Shown: positions 22,954 through 35,914 of the stretch, one piece after another
Position numbering within the stretch: the first letter of the stretch is position 1
Layout of the letters: every line of letters begins with the position of its first letter
From: Prunus persica
Taxonomy: Eukaryota > Streptophyta > Magnoliopsida > Rosales > Rosaceae
Reading direction: 5' to 3'
Assembly (NCBI RefSeq): GCF_000346465.2
Contig: NC_034009.1
Span: 33,087,251-33,151,250 of the forward strand
DNA length: 64,000 nucleotides
Position numbers and translations under genes: made by a program
Notes under the pieces: model-generated
Seen by the model: the letters and a program-made list of their open reading frames with translations, nothing else
What the model was told of the DNA's origin: nothing
Databases searched by the model: none

Positions 22954-25900
22954 CGGACCAGGCTTATGAAAAAGGAGGAGGAGGAGGATTGGGAGGATTA
23001 GGTTGAAAGGGCAGATGGGTTCTATTTAAGCGTGACGAACGACTCGCAATAAATGAGATAGGGGGTTGTGGGTGTAATTAATTGAGTTGAGAGGGAAAGG
23101 CAGTGGTTTGGTTTCAGTCGAGAGAGAGAGAGAGAGGAAAAGAAAAGACAGCAGAGAGAAAAAAAATCATCAGATTGGATGGTTCATTCCTAGAGGAAGG
23201 CTACCAGGGGCATATTTTAGAAGGATCAACCAAAGAAAGAATCATCATAGTTATTCTTCCCCTTTTCCCAATCTCCCCCCTCGTTTCTGATGAAACCCCC
23301 TCCACCTCTTCACTCCTTCCTCACCAAATCCCCTTTTCCACCCCCATCCCATCCCTCCCTCGATTCTGATGCCCAACGCCTTCATCAAAAAGGAAAATCA
23401 GTTTCACGTTAAAACAAGGAAACAAAGTATCTTTAATTTGTGTTGTGGGGAAATCTTCCGTTACACTTTTGACAGATAGATGAGTATTGGGACGGGGTTA
23501 TCTGGACCATTTATATATTTGATGTTTAACGCTTAGATTATACATTATGTTAAATCAATTGGTATTGGTTAGAGCAGTACATCAAATTCAAATTTCATAT
23601 CGATAAAATAAAATAATTTTAAAAAAGAAAACATATATATTTGGTATCACATAGGTTTGAATTTAGATATATTGCAGGAACGAAGCGGTTGATTATGATG
23701 AGTGTTCTCCTCGTGTCAATGAGACTCATCACATCATGAAAATTTGAAAATCCACTGCAACAACACAACAGCAAGCGATAAAATCAACGAGATGAACGAA
23801 CAGCTAGCACGTTTATCTTTAAGGATAAGATCGATCAGTTAAATTTTTTGGGTGAGGTGGGGCAGTACACCACCAGAGATGAAAGCTTCAAATCCCAGTA
23901 GCAGGCCAGCTTAGAGTGAAGAGTGGAGAGCTTACTTCATTTCGTAAATTATTTTTATTTTGTATTTGCCCATTAAATGAATTAATGATGCTATAATAAA
24001 CCATTAAGTTGTTGCCAATCAAATCAAACGCAAATATTGACAGTATATTAAATAAAGTGACGTCATATTTTAGGTTAGGTCAATATAAATGAAAACTCAT
24101 GAAAAAAATTACATGGATGACGTAATGAGTCCTCTACTCAGCATGGGTATCTGAGTTAATGAAAGATAAAGTGATAAAGTCGACATGTTGTCCTCATCCT
24201 TCTATAAAATAGTAATTTTTTTGTCAATAGAGTCTACTCGAGTGGAAAAAGATATTGATTTACAGATTAAAAGTCTTAGATTCAAATTCCTACAGCATCA
24301 TAGTTGTGTGTGTGATAAACTCTTTTCTCATCTAGTTTAGATTATACTTATATATAAAAAATTGAATAAAAATAAATTTTCCCTTGGTATAATTAATATA
24401 TATGACTAATTGAAGTATTGAGTTGAACTAAAGCTTAAAGGAGAAGCGAGGGTCCTACTAAAGCACTAAGTGTGGAATCCTAGGTACCCCATATCCGTTG
24501 GTTTGGTAATTGGTTCCTCTTCAAAAATATTGATTTTGACCTATAAGGCTATAAGCCTATAACACATTACAACTTTGAAGCAAGCAAGCATTTCTTTATA
24601 ATTAACAGACAATGCGCGCGAGGGCGAGACTAAAACAAAGGTAAAACTTAGGTCAATCCTCTCCCATTATTACACCACGGAAAACTTTTTATTGATTTAT
24701 CTAGCTCCGCTTCTTTAAATTCTCTTTCCATGACTTCCATTCTCTAACGTTTGTTTGTGTATGCATCATCATGCATGTCATGTGCTTTTCTTTTTTATCT
24801 CTTTCATTTATTTATTTTATTCATAAAATGTATGGTATCGAGTCTGAGAGTGAGAGATTTCAGACAACAAATCCTCCTCTTTGTCGATTCATACGTCGCA
24901 CTCATGACTCCCACAACCCATATGCTCATCAGAATCACTCCCCTCCCCTATCCCCTCTCTCCCCAGCCAGGCAGGCCATCATCTCCTTCAATTCCCAGCC
25001 ATATTTATGTTATGTTATTTAGAAGAACAAACTTCCAGAAAGCTTCCTTCCTTTCCTATAGAGTAAAAACAAATAAATAAAAAATAAAAAATAAAAAATA
25101 GAGGAAATGTGCATGCATTTATGATTTATTAGACCAACTCAACCCAATCCAACCCTACCCAACCCCTTGTATTTATTGACTCAAATCTACCCTCCAACCT
25201 TAGGGTCCATACCCAATAAATTTTTCACAGCTTGAAAAGCTCACTCACAGGAACTACACAGAGGAGAAATTAGAATTTATGTTTATGGACTGAAATTGAC
25301 ATTGTTCCCATCTGACCTGTCTGCGTCCCATTAGTCTCTGCCTACATACCAGTTGTCTTGCTGAGTTTCTGTCAGACCTCGCCATGATTGAATCATTGGG
25401 ACAAAGAAAACTTGGTTTTCCACCAATTTTCCAAATTGCCAGCCACTGTCTTTAAAAAAAAATTAATTTATAGGATCATCTGGAGAGGACTAAACTATCT
25501 GTCATTAACTTTCCCCCGCCAACCGCTTTACTTCAGTGAAACCTACCTAGCTAGGGTTTCAATGCACCTTCACCCTCTCTCTCCTCTCTATCTAATCTCC
25601 CCGTGTGTGCGTTTGAAGACTGAAAGGTCGTTAACATAGAAAGTATTACCAGAACAGATAATAATAATAACAGAAGAAGAAGAAGTTAATTATTAAAATA
25701 AGAAAATAATAATAAATCAGAATATTTTTTTTGGACGAAATATAAATAATAATACATCTAAAACCCGAAATAATTGAACTGAATTGAAGTCAAAACTGTA
25801 GTTAGGAATATTAATTAATATTGTAGATCAACTACCAACCAGAACCAGTAGAGGGTGCATGAATTAAAGGAGATGGCCTTATAATTGGTCTGGTTAACTA

Positions 25901-27822
25901 ATTATGGTTGTGGCAAATTAAAGTCCTTCCCCAATGCTATTTATGTGTGTAGCTATACGTATACATATATAGTCCAATTCAGACTTAATTATCGGCAGCT
26001 ATAACATTTGAAGGTTGAGGGTTGGGTTTAATTTTGGTAGAAGCTGGACCAAGAACAGGGTAATTGAAAGGCACATCAGTATCTTTAAGTATATGACATA
26101 TCCATGCACAGCAAACTAAAGTGTATTTCTCTTCTTGCTAATGCTCAATTATATACAAGATTACAGCATGCACGTATACAATGTTACACGACTAGGATGA
26201 ATAATATCACGCAAACAACCTTTAGCCTTAGGCTGTGAATTACAAGTGTTGGAGGTGAGAAATAAAGGAATTAATTAGTAACTAGTTTAATGCCTAAATG
26301 AATCCAAGCCTTGAAAAAAGTTCATACGCTTTGTTCCCTCTACTCTTCGCAACTTAAGTTTCAACTTTTATGTCCATACTTGTTCACTTCTCTACTTTTG
26401 TTCCCTTTTTGAAAAAGCGTATTTAGGATGGTGGCAATGGGATGGTGGGGACAAATTATCTTTTCTATTTGCATCCTAGTATGTATTAGTACACAGATGT
26501 CTAACGACAAGAAGATTCTCTAATAAATATTTTAATTAAAAGTTAATTACATATTTTGATCGTTAACGTAAATAAAAAATGTACTAATATGTTAATAATT
26601 GTGTTCGTAATTAATTACAGCGGCAGTAAACTAAGAATCATTTACCAAAGGTCAAATAATGGAGAATTGAATTGATGTACGTAACCACTTGTTTCTTTGA
26701 ATTTGAAATGTGGTTGACCAGTCGTTGAGTTTAAAAAGTAAGTAAGGGAGGAGGCAGGCATGCAGGCCCAAAAGAGACCTACTACAAGATTGCAGAGCTC
26801 GATGCATGGAATCCAAACCTTTTTCATGATTGTGAGGTATTGGGGTTCTATTCTGTTCTATTCTATTCTTACATATAATTGTGTTAGCGTCTCCTCATGT
26901 AGTTGTAATGCTTCGTAGTTTTTTTTTAATTATTAAATATTGTTGGATATGGTATATGAATCTTGTACTTTATTTATATATGCTAAAAGGAAAGGATTGC
27001 CCATTCTTTTATTTTATTTTATTTTTGCCTTTTTGTGAGAAAAAAGGACTGTCCCATTCTTATTCTTATTAGACTTTACGGGTGGGGTTTTCGTTTTTAT
27101 CAATGATCAATAATAGACGCCCACTGTAGTTGTCTTGTCACGTGAGGGAAAGAGAGAGATAGAGCACCGCTGTAGTTTCTTTTCGACCTAAAAAAAAAGG
27201 ACAAAAGGAAGAGGGAGCCTTATGGGTTGGGGCTTATTGTTTAGTTGTAGTACGAGTAGGTTAGGGAAGATGTGGTGTGGAAATGTCTCTGTGTTTTGAG
27301 TTTTCAACATAAGAATGATGAGGGCTATGACGATGTTTATGATGGTGATGTTGGGTTGTCTCTTTCCAGCTTTACTGTCATGTGATTGTGAACTCTCTCT
27401 CTCCAACTACATATGGATGGATGGATGATGGATCAAATATCTCTGTTAAAAATTTTAACTTTAAAATGTACCCTACAATTAAAAACAAGTAATATCCATT
27501 ATTAGTAGTACCAACCAGGGCTTGGGGCCCGTTCACCCAAATCCTGAGTTCAAAAAATTTGGAGTTCTCATATATAACATCTGCATTTGGTATTTTTGTC
27601 CTTGGGAAATTTAATTGTGGAACGGACATGTACATCGTGGCTTCAATATACGAGAAGAACTTGCATGTTATGAGAATAACACTTTATTCAATTATGTTTA
27701 ATTATGTAAAAAATTTATCACACATGACGGAACGTGATTGATTGAAGATAGCACAATACTGATATTCTCATGATATACAAGAATTATTTTCCTATTATAT
27801 ATAGATCTCTCCCTCGCACAAT
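22954..27822. other. AT-rich intergenic spacer
   Basis: No convincing exon on either strand in 4.9 kb. It contains a (GA)n run near 23121-23136, AAT/AAAT-rich low-complexity sequence near 25660-25760, and a possible SINE at 24222-24365. The first part may hold MIR394 promoter elements. Confidence 0.5.
24222..24365 (+). mobile_element. Possible tRNA-derived SINE remnant
   Basis: An A-box-like word (tctactcgagtgg) is followed about 35 bp later by a B-box-like word (agattcaaattcc), the spacing of a polymerase III internal promoter. No clear target duplication or tail was found, so this is tentative. Confidence 0.3.
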
Positions 27823-28431
27823 CAGGGACGGATCCAGGAATTTTATGCCGTAGGGTCATAGTGTAAAAGTTCAATTTTTAAACTGAGGGTTTAGAGGGCA
27901 GCGGCGACAATGGAGGATTTGGGGTTTAAAGGCTTGGTGGGGAAGAGGGTTAAAGGTTTGTGAGGGGTGGAGATTGGGGATTTAGGTTTGAGGGTTTATA
28001 AAATAGGTGTTTTGGAGATGAAAATTCGGGAGGAAGTTGTGCAGGTTCTGTTTTTTTTTTTTTAAAAGACCTGGACCAAAACGACGTCGTTTTGGCCAGG
28101 TCTTTTAAAAAAAAATTCGCTGGTCCAAAACGACGGCGTTTTGGCTAGCGAGTTTTTAAAAAAAAATTCGCTGCTGGTCCAAAACGACGCCGTTTTGGCC
28201 AACGCGTTTTAAAAAAAATACGCTGGGCTGCCCCAAAACGACGCCGTTTTGGCCAGCTTCTTTAAAACAAAAAACAGATTTCCTGTTCACCTTCTTCTTC
28301 CTTTGTCTGCAACTCTTCCCTTCAACCATTCTCATGAGGTCACACCCCAATTCAAAGGGACCTTCTACCTTGCTTTCATGGAGTCCATAGGGTCGTTTGA
28401 CCCCATTGACCCCACTGTGGGTCCGTCCCTG
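27823..28431. mobile_element. Non-autonomous hAT-type element
   Basis: Terminal inverted repeats CAGGGACGGATCC at the left and GGGTCCGTCCCTG at the right. A perfect 8-bp target duplication, CGCACAAT, lies at 27815-27822 and 28432-28439. An 8-bp duplication with CAGGG ends is the hAT signature. The 609-bp element encodes no transposase. Its centre carries a tandem palindromic array. Confidence 0.92.
28071..28257. repeat. Tandem array of AAAACGACGYCGTTTT palindromes
   Basis: Four copies of the 16-bp palindrome at 28078-28093, 28127-28142, 28181-28196 and 28235-28250, spaced 49, 54 and 54 bp. Each is embedded in ggtccAAAACGACG..CGTTTTggcc and followed by an A-run. They lie inside the hAT element, so they may be subterminal transposase-binding repeats. 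That function is inference. Confidence 0.9.
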
Positions 28432-28453
28432 CGCACAATCATGTGGTATTGTC

Positions 28454-28616
28454 GTCTTACATATCCCGTATATTATTATTATTATTATTATTTAATGCAA
28501 AAGCTATTATAGAGAGGTAATTCGAACACAAAAGCCCGTCTTACATATCCCGTATATTATTATTATTATTTTATGCAAACACTATTATAGAGAAGGTAAT
28601 TTGAACACAAAAGCCC
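28454..28616. repeat. Direct tandem duplication of about 80 bp
   Basis: Copy 1 is 28454-28537 and copy 2 is 28538-28616. Both begin gtcttacatatcccgtat, pass through a (TAT)n tract and end in aacacaaaagccc. They differ mainly in the number of TAT units. The array starts about 20 bp after the hAT element. Confidence 0.88.
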
Positions 28617-29722
28617 CAATGTAAGAATAACTGTTTTAAATCGCTTGAGCTACAATAGTAGCCCTTTTGACTAGAATTGTATGATTGTATCATATCTGTG
28701 TCCATATGGGCGGACATCATAGAATTCACTCTTACTACGGGACCAGACATTCTCTTCTTCTTTTTTTATTCTCTTTTGAGGGAAAACTTTCTCTTCTTTT
28801 TACTAGAATTCTATGATTGCCTTTGTGGCTCGTGCTGTTGAGCCAGTCATTTGTTTGAGGTGATACAGTCCCCTGGAAACACCTTTTGTTATCTTTAAGA
28901 AAGTCAGACTTTTATCAACAAGAAGTAACAAGGCAGATATACAAGTCAACTGGTTAGATGAACTTGCTGTTTCTTTCTTTGGGTTTGGGCCCCTCACCAT
29001 CCCAAGCTTTCTCCTCCTCCATCTCTACAATATTCCTACTCTTCTACTGTTTGCGTTGTTTGATGCGCAAGTATAGAATAGAAGAAGCTTACAAATTTAC
29101 AGTTGATAGTGGAGAATGTTGCAACCAAAACCCACGAGGGAAGTTGAAGTATTACTATTATCATCAAGAGCATCCCTTCCCTTGAAATAATGAGATTAAG
29201 GCCCAATGAATTGGACTCAGTCAGTACTAGTGCGATGTGGGGGCGAGATTTATTAACTTATGACAGAAAAAAGCAATAGATTTTTTTTCATCCGGACACA
29301 GACTTTGCATAAAGGATCACTTCACTCAACATGAGTGACACTCGAAAATGAAGAGTACAAGTTCAAATGCTGTAGGGCACTAGCAATGGCCTAATGATAG
29401 AAAATGAAGTATCAGTTCCAGACATAAAAAGGCTACTAAAATGATTAACAGTACAAACAGCTGCCCTACAAGCCAAATGGCACCTCCTCTCCTCCCCCTT
29501 TATTTTATTTATTTATGTATGGGGTGGTGGAGGGTGAAGACGTGGGTTATTTGACCTATTTTGTGAGTTAATTTTCTAGGCAAGAAGAAAAAAAACAGAT
29601 TCCCGATATGCAAAGTTGCAGGAAGTGCGATTCGTCTAAATATAGTAAAGTAGCCATGGATCCCCACAGGCCGAAATCTTATTTAGTCGTATTTTATAGC
29701 CTATATATGGAAACTCTCTAAT
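28617..29722. other. Spacer downstream of the alpha-amylase gene
   Basis: No exon was recognised. The part nearest 29722 is expected to contain the AMY2 3' UTR and polyadenylation site. Confidence 0.4.
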
Positions 29723-32700
29723 TTACTTGTGCCAAATAGCATATCTGTGGCCACAGGTTGCCAGTGTCCACTCTCTACCGGTTGGGCACCATGAACTATC
29801 CCCAATTTTCATGCACACTTTCTCTCCTATTATAGCAGAGTAGAGGTTCGGCTGGGCCTCCAGGATCCTTATAGATGACCGGCTATGAATGTCTTGATGC
29901 TTCCTGATGTCAATCTGCACACAAGTTCAAATGCTAACACATGAGGAATTTTTGCTCAAAGATGCCGAGTCAAAAAAGGAACCATCTAACCATCTATACT
30001 GCTTACCAGTTTCACAATCTGATCATGAATGGAGTCACTCCAATCATAGAAATGATCATAGAAAACTGACGGTATTCCTGGGTGCGTGAGTATATATGCA
30101 TAACCCTGCAGAAACATGCACTTAACAACACTTTCTGATATGGATTTCCCATCTAAATGCAAAACATTTCAACTTAATAAACAAATTGTCATACCTCCAT
30201 AATATGATTTGAAGGGAAGGGCCAATGAGCCTGCGAGACAAAATGATTATCATGTGAGTGGATTTCTAACTTTTACTATGGGACCAAAAGCTCAATTTCT
30301 GAAAAGATAGGTACCCAGTAACATAAACATGATACACTTTTTATGCAAAGAAAATGTAGTAGTTATATTATGTAGGATAATTGGTCAGTGTCGGTTAGGC
30401 TTAAACAGTTGAGCTCAAACTTGACTTGTTCAGCCCAAATGATTGTAGGCTGAATTCAACCTTGGCAGATATGTACTTCAGCAGTTCCGGAGAAAACATT
30501 TCAGTTGACTTCTGTAGAGCAGAGAAGTATATCATACCTGTGTTGAGCCTGTATCATGGTTATCTAGGAATGTGACAGCTCTTGAAGGCCACCATCCAAT
30601 TACACCTGGTGGCTTCCCTTGGGGGTCACGTAGGCGCCACAATTGTCCCTTAACAGCTTCCTACATAGAATGCATGTACAAATTTTCAAACACCAAACTA
30701 AGAAAGGGGGGACAAGATAAGAAAAAAGAAGAAGAGAGATTTCCTTACTATAGAAAACAAACTAATATAACATGTTTGATGAGCACGAACGTTATTAAAA
30801 TTTAGAAAAAGGTAACCACTGCTATGGATATAGAAGACTGAACATACTTGAAACGGGTATTGATGGATTGCTATTTTTTTTGGGTCAAAGATGAAGATTG
30901 CTGTTTCTATAAAAAGAAAAGCTTCACCAGTAATGTTTCTGAAACGTTTGTATAAATTGCTGAGCACTAAACCGTTGGCTGGGACTCATATCCCACTCTA
31001 GAGTATGATTGGGTATGTGTGTATAAAGGGATGGGGTGGCGTTGGATATCTCAGTTCGTTCGCAAATGGAAGATACCTGAAGAATTCCCTTGGTTGTGAA
31101 ATCAAATGCAGTTGATAGCTGTCCTGCTCCATCAATCCAATTTATTATCCGCTGTCTGTGGCTATCTGCATAACCATATCAATCACAATAAAGATCAAAC
31201 AGTAAGCTCAATGCTAAACCTCAAGGAGAAAGAAATTTGACCACTGAACCCATTTAAGACAGCATATAATGCCCATTAAGTCACAATCAAGTCAAATAGC
31301 AGGGAGAAAAGCAAGCCAAAGGAATGCTATTAACAGGGCTAAGCTACCTTTTGTACATTAGTAAGCAAGCAATGCAAACGTATTAAGTTCTTACAGCATA
31401 TAATCCAATACCTTGGTTGTAATCCAAGCCATGACCATTGTAGTTACAAGAATCCCAATACTCCCCAACAGAAAAAATTGGTTTTGCTCCTTCAATATAT
31501 TCTTTCACATATTTTGCTGAATAACTGTTGTAACATTGAGAACACAAGGAAAAAAAAAGAAGTGGAAAAAATATATAAACCCAAAAGACATGAAAAAAAC
31601 TAAGCAGTGAATAACCTTAATTAAAAACAAAACTTAATTTCAAGTTGGAATAACTTTTACCCCCTTGCAAAATCAAATCTAAAATCCTGAAAACCAACAT
31701 TATTACGTAGCCACTGTAGCCATGCTGTAATATCTTTTCGAACAAAAAGTTGGGTGTGATCAATATTTGGAACTCCATGGAAATTGTCCCCAGTGCTTCG
31801 GTTACCCTGATGTATAAAATACAGAGAAATTCAATGAGGTTAGCACTAGAGATTGCATCTTGGATCATCCAGAGTTGTTCAAGGAGTGATTAATTTCATT
31901 ACCAATCCACCGGTACAAGATGTGACAGCATGTTCATCCCATGACAATGAAATTCCATCGTAGCGGTTGTACATTCCACCATGCCCTTGGGTAGTTCCAA
32001 CACGATGATTGATGACTATGTCAGCCATTGGTCTAACTTTATGTTGCTTCATTTTCTGAAGTAAACCTTTTAATAGGTGCTCAGATCCATACTTAGAATT
32101 GAGGGAATATAGGTTCTGCGGAAGGTAACCTACAATAATAGAAGAAGACAATGAACATGGTGATCCAGACATCTATATTCTATATGCAGAAAGAATTAGA
32201 AACCAGCCTAACAAATTTTGCATCCAACCTTCAGGTGCGAAGGAATGGGTTGCTGGTGGCAACCATGCTGATGTAAAACCAGATCTTCCCATATCCGGAA
32301 CTTTCCTTTCTAAATTTCTCCACCAATCATGTTTATGAGACTCCCAATTAAAGGCCTGTAGACATAGTTCTGTCAAACCATACGCTTGACAAAGCTGAGA
32401 TCTATGATAGCATTAAGCAAATAAACCATCCTACCATCTTTTCAATTGAATAAGTTACAATGAGGTGTTGAACATATCTTAATTATTATGGAAACTGTCA
32501 AACTTACCTGAAAAAGGATTTCTCTTCCATTGCGTAGTGCTGCACCTGCATATGAATCCGAAAGCATACTTTTAGTGTCATGAAAGGGAAGAAAATATAA
32601 ACATCCTTCATGAACCAAACTACCAAGTGTAACAGTCATAGAAGAGAGCCCTTGATTTTTTAATTATGTTTCACCCTGCGGCCAGTACAGTTGTAACTGG

Positions 32701-33313
32701 GAAATGTGAATCATAAGGCCTCCCTATTCCATTACCTCTAGTCCCTTATTTATGAACTGAACATTGAACCTCAATTTTTTTAACATCAATAACAAGATGG
32801 CTTTCATTGCATGTGTCTTGATTATCATCGAATTTTTACAAAACTATATACCCTTAAATCATTATGTACTCTGTAGGTCAGGAAAGTGTCTAAGTTATAT
32901 GAACAAAAGATACACAACTATAGAGCCTACTCTATACCTACTCAACAGGTACAGTTTAATTCTTAACGTTCATAATCAAAATTTATAAATTCAATTGACG
33001 TGGTAAGATCTGCCTTAATGTGTCAGAGAAAATTAAAGGAATGCATCACCAGGTGAAAGAAAACGCATACCAATATCAGTCTGCTGACTATTTTCATTTG
33101 AATCCTGCATTTCAACAAAATGAGAGATTAAATAAAAGAAAGGCGCCACATGGAAATTGGCCCACCATATTTCATATAGAACATAGTGGGCTCAAATCTT
33201 CAAATATGAAGAAACAAACTGTTCGAGTCTCCTAATCTTATGAGTGTGTGTGTCTGAGAGAGAGCGAGAGAGAGAGCTTGAGAAGACATGCATACATTGC
33301 CTCGGTGACCCAT
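29723..33313 (-). CDS. AMY2: Alpha-amylase, AMY2 type (GH13)
   Basis: Endo-acting enzyme that hydrolyses alpha-1,4-glucosidic bonds of starch and related glucans. The twelve coding exons, 5' to 3', are 33296-33313, 33071-33104, 32508-32545, 32229-32355, 31903-32129, 31661-31806, 31412-31524, 31077-31165, 30538-30660, 30195-30230, 30007-30105 and 29723-29914. They splice in phase to 413 aa, the length I recall for Arabidopsis AMY2. GH13 signatures are present: DIVINHRV, nucleophile Asp in FRFDFA (193), acid/base Glu in FSVGEYWD (218) and Asp in FLDNHD (300). There is no signal peptide, so it is probably cytosolic. The six-codon first exon (MGHRGN) is the least certain part. A non-coding leader exon may end at about 33765. 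The C-terminus ends [10 protein letters not shown] nearly full set of catalytic residues argues for an active enzyme, although in vivo starch roles of this class are modest. Confidence 0.95.
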
Positions 33314-34386
33314 TTGATGTAGTTTCCCAACTTGTCACAGGATTGCAGAAGATAACGCACCAACACTTGTCCTACATGGATGAGCAACAAGAGTGCATCA
33401 AAACCTTGGCAACAGGACATAAACATTAAAGTCTTGCTGATAATGGGCTCCATAAATGATTCCTTAATTTCTCCTCATAATTTCCAAGAACAAAGTCATA
33501 CAGAACGAATGCCTGCCTATTAATTAAGCATACGTACATCTAAATTAGGTTTGAAAATTTCATTTGTCCTGTCTATATACATCAGTTTTGGAAATAAAAA
33601 ATGTAAAAAAGATCTCAAAACTCCAAAGCTACGGTATGGTTTCATATAAAGTGTTACATCAGCTACTCATACAGACCTTAATCAATCTAGGTGACATTGA
33701 AAATAGAACGCAGAACGGAAAGAGAAGCCAGCAAAATTTGACACGGGAGAAAAAAGACACGTACCAGAGCTTTTCGATCGCGGTCTGAGTTTGTGGTTGC
33801 GCCCCTTAGCCCATAAATATAGCACAAAGTAAAAGTTGAAAATTCGAGGGAGACCACTGAATTAGAATCAAACAGCTCAACGATAAGTTGAAAAGGTGAT
33901 CAGGGAATATTGAATTTGTGGTATAAAGAAAGAAAAACGATTCAATTGGGAAAACAGAGGACACGAGGAACTTCGAATATCGAAGAAAAAAGAAGAGGAA
34001 ATGTGCTTGGTGAATGGTGATCGGATCTGAATTGTTGAGGTTTGCAATTGGTGCAGAGATGGAGGGAGGGAATGTTCATATTCAACGGTGTCTCCAAATG
34101 CGTGTGCTGTTTTGCAATTGCGCGGGTCCGAAAATGATGTGTTGGAGGTTTGGACGGTGATAACCCTCCCTCCAACTTGAAAAAAGTAAAACTTTTTCTT
34201 TCTTTCTAATATATTGATATATAAAGAAGAAGAAAAAATAGATATTTAGTTATATATCCCTTCTTAGCACTAATGGTGTGGAAAGTTAATAATATTGAAA
34301 TGAGAAGAAAATGTATGAGGATTTAGTGTGGAAAGTGAAAAATATTGTTAGGTATTTATAGAAAAAAAAAGCATAATATTTTTACA
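33314..34386 (-). promoter_or_regulatory. 5' region of the alpha-amylase gene
   Basis: It contains the probable leader intron (donor at 33763-33764 on the minus strand, CTCTG|gtacgt) and, beyond about 34080, the likely promoter. A (GA)n run lies at 33256-33276. No protein-coding exon of another gene was seen. Confidence 0.4.
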
Positions 34387-34751
34387 TGCTAGATAAAGGT
34401 GGGTATGTACATATAAGGCACATCACCCCATCTTCGTTGGTCGATGTGGGATGTTACGGCAGAGTGACTTTGATACCAAATTATCATATCCTTGGATCGG
34501 CTCCGCCGTAGCACGACTTTGTCCGCTTTGGGCCTCCCTCTCTGCCCTCACGGTTTTGTTTTTGGGAACTCACGAGCAACTTCCCAATAGGTCACCCATC
34601 CTATGATTGCACTAGCCTCAACTTGCTTAACTGCATAGTTTCCATGACTCCGAAGCCAGTGAGCTCCCAAAAGGCCTCGTGCTAGATGAAGGTGGACATG
34701 TACATATAAGGCACATCACCTCATCTCCATTGATTAATGTGGGATGTTATA
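34387..34751 (-). mobile_element. Truncated Cassandra TRIM retrotransposon
   Basis: It consists of a partial LTR (34387-34457), a short internal remnant with a degraded tRNA-Met primer-binding site (tttgatacca, inverted), and a full LTR of 270 bp at 34482-34751. The LTR contains a segment resembling 5S rRNA on the minus strand, with the words GGTGACC and AGTTAAGC around an A-box/C-box arrangement. A 5S-like LTR is diagnostic of Cassandra. It codes for nothing. Confidence 0.85.
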
Positions 34752-35447
34752 CCAACGGTAAAAAAAATTTAAAATCCAGGCGTCTATGCATTGACATCAA
34801 TTGCCCCTAAGCAGGAGTTCGGGCTCGTTTTGCCTTTGGACTTGCCCAATTTGTTGGGACCCACCTCCTGGCCGAACTGCTGAAGTCCGCTGGAAGTGCG
34901 ACATGGGGCTTGGGCCCTCTCTTGCCCGGGCCAAATTGCAGCGGTGGAAGTTCTCTTAACGATCTACAACAAGGGAGCATGCTGCCTCAATTACGCATAT
35001 AACAAGGGATCTGAGCTCTTCATAAAAATGAAAGAGTGTTGCTAAACCAACCTTAAAATTAATCGAGTACACCCTACTACCAAACTACTTATTGAATTAC
35101 TAATTTACCATAATATAAAATGACCAAAAAAGATATATTGAATTGTGAAACAAATATAAATTTAATAAGTACACCCTACTAATGACCATATTCAACCTTA
35201 ATCAAGGGAACACTCATCACTTTAACCCAATGTATGTACCCTCACTACTCTTCTTAAAAATTGACGTCCCTCTTCTCTTGGCCTTTTGGGTTTGTATACG
35301 GATGAGCATAAGATATAGGTGACCACAAGGTTCCATCTTTTGCCCCATAAGTTTTGCAGAGAAGTGGAGAGGTATGCCTCGTTGAAATGGGATTTGAGAT
35401 CTAAACCCAAATGGCTCCAAGCCAGGGTTGCTACAATGATTAGTTGG

Positions 35448-35452
<5 letters not shown>

Positions 35453-35495
<43 letters not shown>

Positions 35496-35914
35496 TCCCC
35501 TTCTATTGAGGGATCCCTCAAATAATTTTATTTGAGGGACGCCCTTTAAGGTACCCTACAATTTTTTTCCCAATGATCCAGACCATTTATTTTTTAGGTC
35601 TTCATTTATAGATCATCCTTACAAAAAATTAGACAAATCGGAAACCGTTTCGACATCCAGTTGTGTCTTACAAAATCAATGAACACGGTGCTTCAAGAAA
35701 ATGCTAAAATTTCAATAACTTAATTGAGTGGTCAAATGATATCGGATTCAAGTGATTTTTTGTAGAGATGATCTTTGAATGAGTATCTACAAAATAGACG
35801 GTTTGGATTAGTGAAATACAATCCGGAGTGGGGCCTACAAGGGGTGTCCCTCAAATAAGCTTATTTGAGGGATCCCTCAATGGAAGCTCTCTGATATATA
35901 TATATATATATATA
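35453..35914. mobile_element. MITE inserted in a (TA)n microsatellite
   Basis: A (TA)20 run (35453-35492) and an (AT)10 run (35894-35914) flank a 401-bp element, 35493-35893. The ends are inverted repeats: CAGTCCCCTTCTATTGAGGG at the left and, inverted, CAGAGAGCTTCCATTGAGGG at the right, continuing with ATCCCTCAAATAA on both sides. The target duplication is hidden by the TA repeat, so the superfamily is uncertain. Confidence 0.8.

Noticed and set aside
28071..28257. CRISPR-like repeat array
   Set aside because: Only four palindromic units inside a hAT element in a plant nuclear genome, and the spacers are themselves similar.
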